Assembly (NCBI GenBank): GCA_012728335.1
Contig: JAAYFG010000117.1
Location: 1 to 37,147 of the forward strand
From: Tissierellia bacterium
GTDB taxonomy: Bacteria > Bacillota > Clostridia > Tissierellales > Peptoniphilaceae
DNA: 37,147 nt
Reading direction: 5' to 3'
Shown: positions 1 to 8,589 of the stretch, piece by piece
Layout of the letters: the number at the start of each line of letters is the position of its first letter
Position numbering within the stretch: the stretch's first letter is position 1
Program-made: the position numbers and the translations under genes
The notes under the pieces: model-generated
The model's input: only the letters and a program-made list of their open reading frames with translations
Databases searched by the model: none
Told to the model about the DNA's origin: nothing

Positions 1-1341
1 GGATTTTATTGCAGTAATTAAGAAGTCTCTACCTCCCAAGTATTTGAGTTTCTTTCTAAGCAATGAAAATGATACTAGCACTGCAATATTAGTCGCTAAA
101 GCAAATGCAAGTGCAAGACCTGCATGTTGAAACTTACCTACTAATACCAATTTCAAAACTACGTTTACAACAGTGGTAATAGCAGCAATAAATAGTGGTG
201 TCTTAGTATCTTGTAATGAATAATAGACTCTGTTTAACAGATAATTTATACTTAATGCCCATAGACCTACTGAATAGCATTTAAGAGTTTGAGCTGTAAT
301 AAATGCATCTGACTCATTAAATGCTCCTCTCATAAATGCAATTTCAACTACTGGCTTTGCTAGAACTATTAATCCCACAGTTGCAGGAATAGTTATAAGT
401 GATATTATCTTGGCTGAAAATATAGTACCTTTTCTACCACCATCATAATCTCCTGCTGAAAAAGCTTCAGAAAGTCCTGGATAAACCACTTGGACTATTG
501 CCATAGTGAATACTCCATAAATCAACAGATTTAGTTTATTTGCATTGTTCATCAGTGTAATAGTTCCTTCTGCAAGTCCTGATGCAAGTCTGGTATCCAC
601 CAATGTATTAATATTGTCGAGCCCGGTACTAATAAGCACTGGCACGCTTAATATAAGCGTCTGTATTACATACTTATTCGTTATATCTAACGATCTGTTG
701 TATTTAAATTTAGTATTTCTAAATGCCGGAACCATAAACAATATTTGAGCAATTATACCTACCGTCGTACTAACGGCTAATCCTTTTAGCCCAAATGATT
801 TTGACATAAAGACCAAGTATAATATATAGACTAGATTTACAGGTATTACTATAGATCCTGCTGCTGCAAATTTTCCTTCACTTTGAAGATAGCCAGTTAA
901 TACTCCAACCACTCCTGAAAAAATTACGGATACCATGGAAATCCTAATAAGCACTACTGTCATCTCAAATGTTTCTGCTGAGAAACCACCTGCAACTATT
1001 TTACCAAGAACTGGTGCAAAGACTATTCCTATTGCTGCAAAAGCTCCACCTATAAGTAATGAGATATTTATCATATTGCTAGTATGACTATTTTTCCCTT
1101 TAAGTCCTTCTTTTTCCGATACTTTTGCAAGTACAGGTATAAATGTAGTTGCAATGGCTAGTGTCAATATCTGCGATAGTATTGAAGTTGCACTATTTGC
1201 TGCAGTATATGCATCTGTTAAATTATCTGCTCCAAAGTAATATGCAATAAGACTTGCTCTCACATAGCCCATTACCTTCCCAATTCCTGTAAATATCACG
1301 ACTGCAATTGCAGACCATGCAAACTTCTCAGTTTTCTTCAT
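1..1341 (-). CDS. murJ: Lipid II flippase MurJ (MviN family), 3' end cut by window edge
   Basis: MurJ moves lipid II across the cytoplasmic membrane for peptidoglycan synthesis. Translating from the ATG at 1341 gives 447 residues open to the left edge, so the C-terminus is missing. The N-terminus reads KVMGYVRASLIAYYFGA followed by DAYTAANS, matching the conserved first helices with the essential Arg near residue 28. Many hydrophobic helices follow in the MATE/MOP-like pattern, including a central GLDNINTLVDTRLASGL segment and YDGGRKGTIFSAKIISL. It lies 15 bp after a small membrane protein gene and may be the last gene of that unit. Family assignment is firm. Whether it is the main flippase or a paralogue cannot be told from the sequence alone. 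Confidence 0.93.
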   Translation of the reverse strand, partial: MKKTEKFAWSAIAVVIFTGIGKVMGYVRASLIAYYFGADNLTDAYTAANSATSILSQILTLAIATTFIPVLAKVSEKEGLKGKNSHTSNMINISLLIGGAFAAIGIVFAPVLGKIVAGGFSAETFEMTVVLIRISMVSVIFSGVVGVLTGYLQSEGKFAAAGSIVIPVNLVYILYLVFMSKSFGLKGLAVSTTVGIIAQILFMVPAFRNTKFKYNRSLDITNKYVIQTLILSVPVLISTGLDNINTLVDTRLASGLAEGTITLMNNANKLNLLIYGVFTMAIVQVVYPGLSEAFSAGDYDGGRKGTIFSAKIISLITIPATVGLIVLAKPVVEIAFMRGAFNESDAFITAQTLKCYSVGLWALSINYLLNRVYYSLQDTKTPLFIAAITTVVNVVLKLVLVGKFQHAGLALAFALATNIAVLVSFSLLRKKLKYLGGRDFLITAIKS

Positions 1342-1356
1342 CTATACACCTCTAAA

Positions 1357-1641
1357 TTAATTTCTGTTAAAATATTTCTTCACTATATGTATTATATACG
1401 ATAAAGTTATTCCTACAAGCCCTATAGAAGTCATAGAAAAAGAAAACATCATGCCAATTAAAATTCCACCATCACAATCATACATATACATAAATAAATA
1501 ATCATATACATATAACAAACCTAGTAAAAACAATCCTAGAATTATCAACATCAGAAAAAACTTTATTGTGGATTTTTTACTAGCTAATATTATCAGTATT
1601 AATATAATACATATTGTTGATATTTCTACTAAACTTAACAT
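1357..1641 (-). CDS. Hypothetical small membrane protein, three predicted TM segments
   Basis: I do not recognise this 94-residue protein. It has three hydrophobic segments, roughly residues 4-21, 27-45 and 62-88, with a short acidic linker (YDCDGG) after the second and a basic tail (KKYFNRN). The ATG at 1641 has a good ribosome site (AAGGAG, 8 nt spacing). It starts 4 bp after the preceding membrane protein gene and ends 15 bp before murJ, so the three are probably co-transcribed. Size, topology and a C-D/N-C loop motif resemble the upstream 109-residue neighbour, and the two may be diverged relatives. Function unknown. Confidence 0.72.
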   Translation of the reverse strand: MLSLVEISTICIILILIILASKKSTIKFFLMLIILGLFLLGLLYVYDYLFMYMYDCDGGILIGMMFSFSMTSIGLVGITLSYIIHIVKKYFNRN

Positions 1642-1645
1642 AGTA

Positions 1646-1975
1646 TTAGCTCCTTAAATCATTTTTACCTATCAAATACTTTTTAATTATGAAAAGAATA
1701 GTAGATAAAGTTAAAACAATAAGTCCATATAATAAAAATAAATACGCCAGTATTTTTCCTCCTAGAAATATAAATACTTCTAAAATTGGTGTTTCTTCAA
1801 GATATATTGGACAATTCATAATGTTAATATAGTAAAACTGGATTGATACTAATAATAAGAAACCTATCAGTAGAATTATAGCTGAAGTAGCTACATTAGA
1901 CACTTTTTTCTCTAAACCATAAGCGTGTACAATAAGTATTATTAAAATGAATAAGCAAAGATTCATATTTATCAT
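1646..1975 (-). CDS. Hypothetical small membrane protein, three predicted TM segments
   Basis: Unrecognised 109-residue protein. Hydrophobic stretches lie at about residues 5-19, 29-50 and 67-96. The loop after the second segment carries NCPIYLEETP. The tail KKYLIGKNDLRS is basic, so the C-terminus is probably cytoplasmic. The ATG at 1975 is preceded by GGAG with 8 nt spacing. It sits 34 bp after a larger membrane protein and 4 bp before another small one, in a tight same-strand unit ending in murJ. No enzymatic motif is visible. It could be an accessory subunit or a sensor of the membrane state, but nothing in the sequence decides this. Confidence 0.72.
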   Translation of the reverse strand: MINMNLCLFILIILIVHAYGLEKKVSNVATSAIILLIGFLLLVSIQFYYINIMNCPIYLEETPILEVFIFLGGKILAYLFLLYGLIVLTLSTILFIIKKYLIGKNDLRS

Positions 1976-2009
1976 AATATCATCTCCAATACATTGAAAT
2001 TAATCATAT

Positions 2010-2783
2010 TCACGACTTATATCTCAGTAGATGCAATTGATTATTCCCATAATCATATATTATATATAATTCTCTATTAGATCTCTCTCCAAATAAGGAT
2101 TCGGTGTTATTATCTTCTCTAATACTGTCAATTAGTTTATTGAGTACTATTTCTCTTTCATCGTCTAACTGTAAACTATGTAAAAATTCAATCATTTTTT
2201 CTGAATCAACTCGCTTTAGCTCTATAAGGCTTTTATCCGCATTTATTACATCTATAGATAAATTTGGTTTTCTTTCATCATCATATATCAATAAATCATA
2301 TGTTAAACCATCTTTCCAGTCATGAGTATACATCCTCTTGGCTTCTATTGCCTCTGGAATGTCTATATTATAGTAAGCCATTTTCATATTTTCATTAGAG
2401 TATCTATATGGTGATATTTTTATTATCATAATAAATGATATCAATATCATGGCTGAAATCCTTAATTTTAGACTCGCTTCCCTATTTTTTATACTTTCAT
2501 ATACAAGTTTAATATAATGAATTGCCCAGGATATAATAAGTAAACCGAGCCCACAAACGACAAGACAAATACCTATTAGAGACAACGTCGAATATGTATC
2601 ACTCATAATCATACTTTCACTGGAGACCATTGAAGTTCCAATTGTAATAAGTACTCCGATTACAATTACCATAAAAGATCCTTTGATAAATGAAATAGCC
2701 TTTAGTTTAAATAGTATTACCGCTGTTAATGAAAATATAACCGCCATTACTATCATAAATATTAGCATAAAATTAAATAGCAT
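2010..2783 (-). CDS. Hypothetical membrane protein with soluble C-terminal domain
   Basis: Unrecognised protein of 257 residues. Four hydrophobic segments fill about residues 1-100 and a fifth lies near 108-122, followed by a charged soluble domain of roughly 135 residues. That domain has beta-strand-like runs (LTYDLLIYDD, ELYIIYDYG) and is probably outside the cell. The start at 2783 was chosen over one at 2804 because AGAGG lies 8 nt upstream of it, while the upstream ATG has no ribosome site. It follows the DUF3841 gene and precedes two small membrane proteins, forming an uncharacterised membrane cluster upstream of murJ. Confidence 0.72.
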   Translation of the reverse strand: MLFNFMLIFMIVMAVIFSLTAVILFKLKAISFIKGSFMVIVIGVLITIGTSMVSSESMIMSDTYSTLSLIGICLVVCGLGLLIISWAIHYIKLVYESIKNREASLKLRISAMILISFIMIIKISPYRYSNENMKMAYYNIDIPEAIEAKRMYTHDWKDGLTYDLLIYDDERKPNLSIDVINADKSLIELKRVDSEKMIEFLHSLQLDDEREIVLNKLIDSIREDNNTESLFGERSNRELYIIYDYGNNQLHLLRYKS

Positions 2784-2842
2784 ACTCTCATCCTCTTTTA
2801 CCATAAATATAATTATTAATCAGATTTATAGCCATAAATATT

Positions 2843-3457
2843 TTATCTTGCTGTAAACACTTCTGAACTTAATACATACTCTAGTTTTAGTTCCCAAAAT
2901 GTTCCTTGTATGGTTTTTTCAGCATTTGGATAGCAAAAATATTCATTTTCACAGTCAATATCAAAAATACTGTTCCATGACTCTAGGATTCGTTCTTTTA
3001 GCACATCCACTTCTAAATCATCAGAGTAATCATTTCCCATTTCTTTTAGCACAGACTCTCTAAATTCATAATATTTGTCTTCATCATCTTCATTTTTAGC
3101 TAAATAGCCTCCATTTAGTGGAATATGCCATAAATCAAAGTCGGATAACAACACTTTAGATTCCGGTATTTGAAACACTATTCTATATATCGTTGAATCT
3201 TTTTCCGCATATCCCGAACGCCTCATATCGATTTTAGCTTTTTTGCCCTCCCATTGATACCATGCCCACATAGGAAATTCAATATCTACAGGTGGTTTTC
3301 CTATTCTCTTTTGCATTTCTCTGGACATCCATTTATAGGCGAAGTGTGCTAATTTGTCATCAGGTCTAAACATGATTTTATCTGAACTTGCCTTTAGAGA
3401 CCCTTCTCTACATAAAATATTAAACGCTTCTTCTGATTGAATAGTTGTTAATATCAT
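2843..3457 (-). CDS. DUF3841 domain protein
   Basis: This 204-residue soluble protein matches my memory of the DUF3841 family: it opens with MILTTIQSEEAFNIL, has AYKWMSREMQKRIGKPP near residue 40 and the signature PMWAWYQWEGKKAKIDMR near residue 65. DUF3841 proteins have no established function. They are usually stand-alone cytoplasmic proteins in Firmicutes. The reading frame is open 17 codons further up, but the ATG at 3457 has GGAGG at ideal spacing and gives the family's usual N-terminus, so I chose it. It lies between an ABC transporter operon and a cluster of unknown membrane proteins, all on the same strand. The context does not reveal its role. Confidence 0.85.
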   Translation of the reverse strand: MILTTIQSEEAFNILCREGSLKASSDKIMFRPDDKLAHFAYKWMSREMQKRIGKPPVDIEFPMWAWYQWEGKKAKIDMRRSGYAEKDSTIYRIVFQIPESKVLLSDFDLWHIPLNGGYLAKNEDDEDKYYEFRESVLKEMGNDYSDDLEVDVLKERILESWNSIFDIDCENEYFCYPNAEKTIQGTFWELKLEYVLSSEVFTAR

Positions 3458-3525
3458 ATTTCCTCCGCCACTTTCACTATATACTTCCATAAAATTTATA
3501 CAAAACATATATCATCTTTATCATT

Positions 3526-4548
3526 TTAAATGTGCAAATATACTTTTGCTCCTATTTGATAGCATTTTTCAGTAAAACTTACTACTGTCAATTCTCCAAT
3601 ATCAGTTTTAATAGTATATTGCAGTTGATTTCCATGAAATTCTGCATTCATAATTTCTCCACATACTCCATTAGAATCCTTAGATATCTTTATATCTTCC
3701 GGTCTCACCGGATATATCCCTTCTCTTTTGAAGTTCTGATTTATATTTAGTCCGTCTAATATTATTTGGGTTCCATTTATAACAAATGAGTCTCCATTCC
3801 ACTTTCCACGCAACAAGTTTGCCTTGCTAACAAACTCTGCTACAAATCTAGTCTTTGGATTATTATAGACTTCATTAGGGGTCCCAATCTGTTCAATTCT
3901 CCCTTTATTCATTACTACAATTCGATCTGCCATAGCTAATGCTTCACTTTGATCGTGAGTTACATATATTATGGTCGTCTTAGTAAAAGAATGTACATGT
4001 TTTATGACTTGACGCATTTCGACTCTTAGCTCTGCGTCTAAGGCTGAAAGTGGTTCATCCATAAGAAGTAGTCCAGGTTTTCCAACAATTGCTCTCGCGA
4101 GAGATACGCGTTGTTTTTGACCACCTGACAACTGACTTGGTAGCCTTTCTTCTAAACCCTCTAAATTCATTTCCTTCAATGCATCTCTTACCATAATACT
4201 CTTTTCTTCTTTTGAAATATCCTTGTGGTTTTTGCTTCTCAGTGGATATTCAATATGTTCTCTTACTGTCATATGAGGCCAAAGAGCAAAAGATTGAAAC
4301 ACCATATTTAAGTTCCTATCTTCTACAGGATGCATATAAGAATTTGAAGAATACAGCCTTTCTTCAAAGTATAATTCTCCAAAAGTTGGTTCTACAAATC
4401 CACCAATTATTCTGAGCAATGTAGTTTTTCCACATCCTGACGGTCCTAAAATTGCAATGAATTCACCATCTTCTATTTCTATATTTATATTATCAAGTAC
4501 GTATTTTTGTTGGAATTTCTTTGAGATTCCTTCTATCTTTAAGTTCAT
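3526..4548 (-). CDS. ABC transporter ATP-binding protein, Fe(III)/phosphonate type (FbpC/PhnT-like); likely lacks last ~10 residues
   Basis: This is the ATPase of an importer for iron(III) or 2-aminoethylphosphonate-like ligands. It has Walker A GPSGCGKTT near residue 36, signature LSGGQKQR near 142, Walker B LLLMDEP, D-loop SALD, H-loop VTHDQSEA, and a C-terminal TOBE-like part (YPVRPEDIKI). The start overlaps the upstream permease gene by 56 bp. This overlap is real because MNLKIEGISKKF is a canonical N-terminus. The frame stops at TAA (3526-3528) right after KVYLHI, but continues with NDKDDICFV and a second TAA ending at 3496. That ending looks like the normal TOBE C-terminus. The first stop may therefore be a nonsense mutation that removes a peripheral strand, and the ATPase probably still works. 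Confidence 0.88.
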   Translation of the reverse strand: MNLKIEGISKKFQQKYVLDNINIEIEDGEFIAILGPSGCGKTTLLRIIGGFVEPTFGELYFEERLYSSNSYMHPVEDRNLNMVFQSFALWPHMTVREHIEYPLRSKNHKDISKEEKSIMVRDALKEMNLEGLEERLPSQLSGGQKQRVSLARAIVGKPGLLLMDEPLSALDAELRVEMRQVIKHVHSFTKTTIIYVTHDQSEALAMADRIVVMNKGRIEQIGTPNEVYNNPKTRFVAEFVSKANLLRGKWNGDSFVINGTQIILDGLNINQNFKREGIYPVRPEDIKISKDSNGVCGEIMNAEFHGNQLQYTIKTDIGELTVVSFTEKCYQIGAKVYLHI

Positions 4549-6214
4549 TTACTTTCTCCATATTCAAATCATATTTAGACAAACTAAGAGGTATAATCGC
4601 AATGCCTATTAATAGTATGACTACTGTTGAAAAGGCATAAGCCATATTATAGTTTCCTGATTGTTGTAAATTATATATGCTGAGACCAATGGTTTTTGTT
4701 CCAGCAGATGCAAGCATTGATGAAAGACTGAGTTCAGTGAGAGCAGCAGTAAATACTAAAAACCCACTACTTAACAGTTGCCTGTAAATCATTGGAAGTA
4801 CAATTTTTATCCAATAATCAGTTTTACTTGCACTACAAACCCTCGATGCTTCTTCCACATCATCTGATACTGCCAAAAAAGCTGTGTTTGCACCTTTATT
4901 CATCATTATCATAAATCTTGTAATATATGCGATTAAAAGTATGGTTACAGTACCATAAATTTTAGGTTTAAAACCAGGTACAGGCTCAGTCCAAAAAAAT
5001 ATCATTCCAAGTGATAACACAATACCTGGAACTGCATAAGTCATAGACGCACTTTTTTCAAATATTGAAATAATCATGGAATTACTCTTTCTCTTTTTAT
5101 AAGCAATCAATACTGCTACTATCATACATATTCCTGTTGCAAGTACTGAAAGTACAAAAGAGTTTCTAATTGCAATTATTATGCTGCTATTTCCTAGTAA
5201 TTTTACATAGTTTTGTAGTGAAAACCCTGAAATGTTAAATCTATTTGAAGAGTTTGGTAAAAAAGAGCTGCCAACCATCATCACCAATGGCACAATATTT
5301 ATCATCACCAAACCTATTGTCGTTGCGTACTGAACTACCTTCTTATAGTTTCCTTTTAATAAAAGTCTTGGTTCATGTTCACTTATATTTGAATCTCTAT
5401 TTATATCATCATTTACAAATTTTCTCTCGAAGTAAATTGCTATTACCGCAATAATTGCCAATATCATAGAAAGTGCAGCTGATTCTCCAAAAGCTGTTCC
5501 ACCAATTCCTATTGCTTTTTCGTAAATATATGTACTTAACACTGGAATTCCAGCAGGTATTCCCAAAAATGCCGGAACAGAAAAATTATCCAAAGTAGAA
5601 AGAAACGAAAGTATAAAGCCTGCAAATATTGCTGGTAATGCCGATCGTATATTCACATTGAATAGTGTACTAATTACACCATATCCACTGGTCCTTGACG
5701 CCCACTCTAACTCTCTTGGAATCTTTCTCAAAGTATTTGAAAGAATAGTATAGATTATGGGAATATTGCATATAGTCATCACAAATACAATTCCACCCAT
5801 GGAAAATAAATTAATACTATCTATCCCAAATGTATTTAGCAGTCTGGTCATACCTGAGTTTACTGAGAAAAGATTAGTAAATGCAAGTGTCATTACATAT
5901 GATGGGCTTACAAAAGGAAATAGAATCAATATCTTTAGAAACTTCTTGTACTTTATATCAGTATAAACCAAAACAATGGATAGAATTAAGCCAATTACAG
6001 TAGATAAAATAGAAACACTAATAGCAATTATAATAGTATTTTTTATCGCTTCTACCGTTCGGTCCATCTTCAACAGATTTATATAGTTGTCTAGTCCAAA
6101 CGAACCATCTATTTTTATACTCATATACAATAACTTAACTAAAGGTCCTAAGAATATTCCTAAGACCAATAGTCCCACAAGTATATTAAGTGGTCTTATT
6201 TTCTTTTTTGTCAT
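4493..6214 (-). CDS. ABC transporter permease with two fused transmembrane domains (FbpB/PhnU type)
   Basis: This 573-residue membrane protein forms the channel of the importer. It contains two binding-protein-dependent permease domains in tandem. Each carries an EAA-type coupling loop: about residues 165-185 (ELEWASRTSGYGVISTLF) and 455-475 (DVEEASRVCSASKTDYWIKI). This fused layout is typical of iron(III) and aminoethylphosphonate permeases such as FbpB, and about 12 TM segments are visible. It starts 14 bp after the binding-protein gene and its 3' end overlaps the ATPase gene by 56 bp, so translation is probably coupled. The ligand cannot be fixed from the permease sequence. Confidence 0.9.
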   Translation of the reverse strand: MTKKKIRPLNILVGLLVLGIFLGPLVKLLYMSIKIDGSFGLDNYINLLKMDRTVEAIKNTIIIAISVSILSTVIGLILSIVLVYTDIKYKKFLKILILFPFVSPSYVMTLAFTNLFSVNSGMTRLLNTFGIDSINLFSMGGIVFVMTICNIPIIYTILSNTLRKIPRELEWASRTSGYGVISTLFNVNIRSALPAIFAGFILSFLSTLDNFSVPAFLGIPAGIPVLSTYIYEKAIGIGGTAFGESAALSMILAIIAVIAIYFERKFVNDDINRDSNISEHEPRLLLKGNYKKVVQYATTIGLVMINIVPLVMMVGSSFLPNSSNRFNISGFSLQNYVKLLGNSSIIIAIRNSFVLSVLATGICMIVAVLIAYKKRKSNSMIISIFEKSASMTYAVPGIVLSLGMIFFWTEPVPGFKPKIYGTVTILLIAYITRFMIMMNKGANTAFLAVSDDVEEASRVCSASKTDYWIKIVLPMIYRQLLSSGFLVFTAALTELSLSSMLASAGTKTIGLSIYNLQQSGNYNMAYAFSTVVILLIGIAIIPLSLSKYDLNMEKVNELKDRRNLKEIPTKIRT

Positions 6215-6228
6215 CTACAACACCACAA

Positions 6229-7248
6229 TCAATTGAATTTTTCTGCAAACTCGATCTTATCTTTCTCTCTAGCTTCGTACAAAGCTAAATTGTCATACTT
6301 CATAACTTTTATATCATTTAGCTCTTTAAATCCTTCAGGTGATTCTACATTTTCCCTAATTGGAGTATACCCTTGACTTGATGCAATTTTCTGACCCTTT
6401 TCGCTTATTAAAAAGTCTAAAAATGCCTTTGCCGCTTCAGGATTTTCAGTGTTTTTAATGATTCCAATAGGCTCTGTTATGATTGGTGAACCTTCCTCAG
6501 GGTATATGAATTGGATATTATTGCCCTCAGCAATAGATCTAATAGCCATATAATCCACTATTATTCCAATTCCCTTTTCACCACTAATTACTGATTGTAA
6601 TACTGATCCATTACCTTGTCCAACGAAAACATCATTATCTTTAAGCCCGTCATAAAATCCTAAGCCTAGGTTTTCAGTTCTCTTAATTAGTGATAAATTA
6701 TAAGCTGCCGCTCCTGAATACAATGGGCTTGGCATTATAATTTGAGACTCGTATTCTGGTTTAAGTAAGTCTGAAAATGAATTAATTTCAGACTTTATAA
6801 CATCCTTATTGACCATTATTCCTGTAGTAAGAATTTTTGTACCATAGTACATTTTATCAGCATCTACAAAATCTTCGCTGATTTTAGAAGCTTCTTTAGA
6901 ATCATATGAAAGTAGCAAATCCTTTGCTTTTAAAGCTTCAAAAGTAACACTATCAGCGACTAATACCAAATCTGCTTGAATATTGTTCATTTCATTTTCA
7001 GCTAATAATTTGCTAACTACTTCTTCTGTCCCAGATCTAAACACATTAAACTTTACATCTGGATTCTCTATATTAAATGCATCTATAATTTCTTGTATGT
7101 CTTCTTCAGGTTGAGAAGTATAAAGTACTACTTCACCACTTAATTTATCACTTTTCCCATCGTTCGCTTCTTTTTTTCCACAAGCAGTCATTATTATAGC
7201 AAAAACCATAAGTGTTATTATTAAAATACTCGTTTTTTTATTTTTCAT
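6229..7248 (-). CDS. ABC transporter substrate-binding lipoprotein, Fe(III)/2-aminoethylphosphonate family
   Basis: This 339-residue exported lipoprotein delivers ligand to the fused permease. A lipobox MTACG lies near residue 23 after a hydrophobic signal. The mature protein starts a type II periplasmic-binding fold with GEVVLYTSQPEEDIQEII, the usual opening of FbpA-like proteins. YSGAAAYNL and TEPIGIIKNTENPEAAKAF in the middle and late regions are also family-typical. It is first in the operon, with GGAGAG upstream of the ATG. Iron(III) and 2-aminoethylphosphonate binders are close relatives. No adjacent phosphonate-catabolism genes are seen, which slightly favours iron, but this remains a guess. 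Confidence 0.88.
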   Translation of the reverse strand: MKNKKTSILIITLMVFAIIMTACGKKEANDGKSDKLSGEVVLYTSQPEEDIQEIIDAFNIENPDVKFNVFRSGTEEVVSKLLAENEMNNIQADLVLVADSVTFEALKAKDLLLSYDSKEASKISEDFVDADKMYYGTKILTTGIMVNKDVIKSEINSFSDLLKPEYESQIIMPSPLYSGAAAYNLSLIKRTENLGLGFYDGLKDNDVFVGQGNGSVLQSVISGEKGIGIIVDYMAIRSIAEGNNIQFIYPEEGSPIITEPIGIIKNTENPEAAKAFLDFLISEKGQKIASSQGYTPIRENVESPEGFKELNDIKVMKYDNLALYEAREKDKIEFAEKFN

Positions 7249-7272
7249 TTCGCTCTCTCCTTTGCTAAATTA

Positions 7273-7301
7273 ATAATAACACATTATTTATCGTTTTTCA
7301 A
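7273..7301 (-). promoter_or_regulatory. Predicted sigma-A promoter of the Fe/phosphonate ABC operon
   Basis: On the minus strand TTGAAA (7296-7301) and TATTAT (7273-7278) are separated by exactly 17 bp, about 25 bp upstream of the binding-protein ATG. A short dyad AATAA-N-TTATT overlaps the -10 side and could be a repressor site. It is not a convincing Fur box. Confidence 0.55.
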
Positions 7302-7336
7302 TATATTTTTATCTAATTTCATTCTTTTTGAATTGA

Positions 7337-7384
7337 TTATAGACAAAACCTATATTTGAAATAACAGGTTGAATCATTTTTCAC
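7337..7384 (-). other. Possible leader micro-ORF upstream of the ABC operon
   Basis: On the minus strand AAGGAGGT, a perfect anti-16S sequence, lies 5 nt before a GTG (7384) that opens a 15-codon frame, MKNDSTCYFKYRFCL. An overlapping frame from the ATG at 7377 gives 22 residues ending at 7309. The strong ribosome site with no real gene behind it suggests either a translated leader or the remnant of a lost gene. The predicted sigma-A promoter at 7273-7301 lies downstream of this ORF, so it would need another promoter. Weak evidence. Confidence 0.25.
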
Positions 7385-7463
7385 TAATGACCTCCTTAAT
7401 CAATATTATCCATTTAGTATCTATAGTTTATGAAAATTCTCAAATCACACTAATACAACCCAT

Positions 7464-7498
7464 AAAAAAAGAGATGTTCCCCAATGAGAACACCTCTA
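7464..7498 (-). terminator. Rho-independent terminator after the YitT gene
   Basis: On the minus strand AGAGGTGTTCTC and GGGAACATCTCT form a 12-bp stem with wobble pairs and a 4-nt loop, followed by a T run. It lies about 20 bp after the stop at 7519. Confidence 0.85.
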
Positions 7499-7518
7499 TT
7501 AGTAAATAATTGCAAACT

Positions 7519-8394
7519 TCATATATTATATGTTTTAAACCCTCTTCCCTTCACTTCCGAAACTTCTGATATACTCATAAAAGCTGAATTATCATATTTC
7601 TTAATAATATCTTTAATCATTACTATCTGTCTAGTATTGACTACAGTATAAATAATTTTTAATTCTGAGTTGGAATATGCACCTTCACCATGAAGATATG
7701 TTACCCCTTTATCTATATTATCTATGATTTCATTTGCTATTTCTTCATAATATCTGCTCATTATCAATATTTGCTTCTTTTCACCAAAACCTAATTGTAT
7801 TCTATCCATTATTCTATATCCAATAAATAGTGCAATTATAGTATATAGAGACCTTTCAAGTCCAAACAGCATTGCTGATATCGATAAGATAACTCCATTT
7901 AAAGTCATCAATACAGAGCTGATATTAATATTATAGTACTTTTTCATGTAACTTGCTAAAATATCAAATCCACCTGAACTAGTACCAAATCTAAATAAAA
8001 TTCCACCACCTATGCCATTGATTACTCCACCGAAAACTGCCGACAATAATCTGTCGTCTAGGTTTAATATTCCTTGGAGTGGCCTAGTAAGCATCAATAC
8101 AAAGGTAAATAAGAATGTGCTAACTATAGTATAAAAAGTAAACTGCTTATTTAGCTTCAGATATGCCAGTAAAAGTAGTGGTATATTAAATACTAGCATT
8201 GTAATACCAGTAGGAACCCCAATATTATATTCCAATAACATACTTATCCCACTTACACCACCTGATAGTAATCCTGCTGGTAAATAAAACATATTTATGG
8301 CAATTGAAATAAATGTAATTCCAAAAATCGTAGCCAATATCTTCACTCTAAATTCTTCTTTTGTTCCAACCATCTCTACTATGGTTTTTTTCAT
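7519..8394 (-). CDS. YitT family membrane protein (DUF161 + DUF2179)
   Basis: This 291-residue protein has the two-part YitT architecture: a membrane domain of five or six helices with glycine-rich repeats (GLLSGGVSGISMLL; FGGVINGIGGGILFRFGTSSGG), then a cytoplasmic DUF2179 domain from about residue 210 (KKQILIMSRYYEEIANEI, VVNTRQIVMIKDII). YitT proteins are uncharacterised transporters or channels. I chose the ATG at 8394 because GGAG precedes it; an ATG five codons upstream lacks a ribosome site. It is a close paralogue of the gene at 9478, with uppP between them, and appears to be transcribed on its own, with its own promoter and terminator. Confidence 0.92.
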   Translation of the reverse strand: MKKTIVEMVGTKEEFRVKILATIFGITFISIAINMFYLPAGLLSGGVSGISMLLEYNIGVPTGITMLVFNIPLLLLAYLKLNKQFTFYTIVSTFLFTFVLMLTRPLQGILNLDDRLLSAVFGGVINGIGGGILFRFGTSSGGFDILASYMKKYYNINISSVLMTLNGVILSISAMLFGLERSLYTIIALFIGYRIMDRIQLGFGEKKQILIMSRYYEEIANEIIDNIDKGVTYLHGEGAYSNSELKIIYTVVNTRQIVMIKDIIKKYDNSAFMSISEVSEVKGRGFKTYNI

Positions 8395-8500
8395 GTTTTC
8401 TCTCTCCATTTCTGTTTTTCCAATAGATAATTTTCATCTATATGTATTCCCCATGAAAATAGTAGAAATAGATAAGCTATAATTTTATAGCCGTATTGTT

Positions 8501-8528
8501 ATGATAACACTAATTATGATTTTGTTAA
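8501..8528 (-). promoter_or_regulatory. Possible sigma-A promoter for the YitT gene
   Basis: On the minus strand TTAACA (8523-8528) and TATCAT (8501-8506) are 16 bp apart, in the 150-bp gap between the uppP terminator and this YitT gene. A near-palindrome, GCTATAAAATTATAGC, lies just downstream. Moderate match only. Confidence 0.35.
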
Positions 8529-8554
8529 AGTCTATTGGACAGAAAAGAGGATAT

Positions 8555-8585
8555 ATAAAAAAACCACTGCTCAAAACAGTGGTCA
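8555..8585 (-). terminator. Rho-independent terminator after uppP
   Basis: On the minus strand ACCACTG and CAGTGGT pair perfectly around a 7-nt loop and are followed by seven T. It lies a few bases after the uppP stop codon and closes the M18-YitT-uppP unit. Confidence 0.9.
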
Positions 8586-8589
8586 ATTT

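Noticed and set aside
7261..7310. Fur box in the promoter of the iron/phosphonate-type operon
   Set aside because: Only a 5-bp dyad is present; the 19-bp Fur consensus is not matched.
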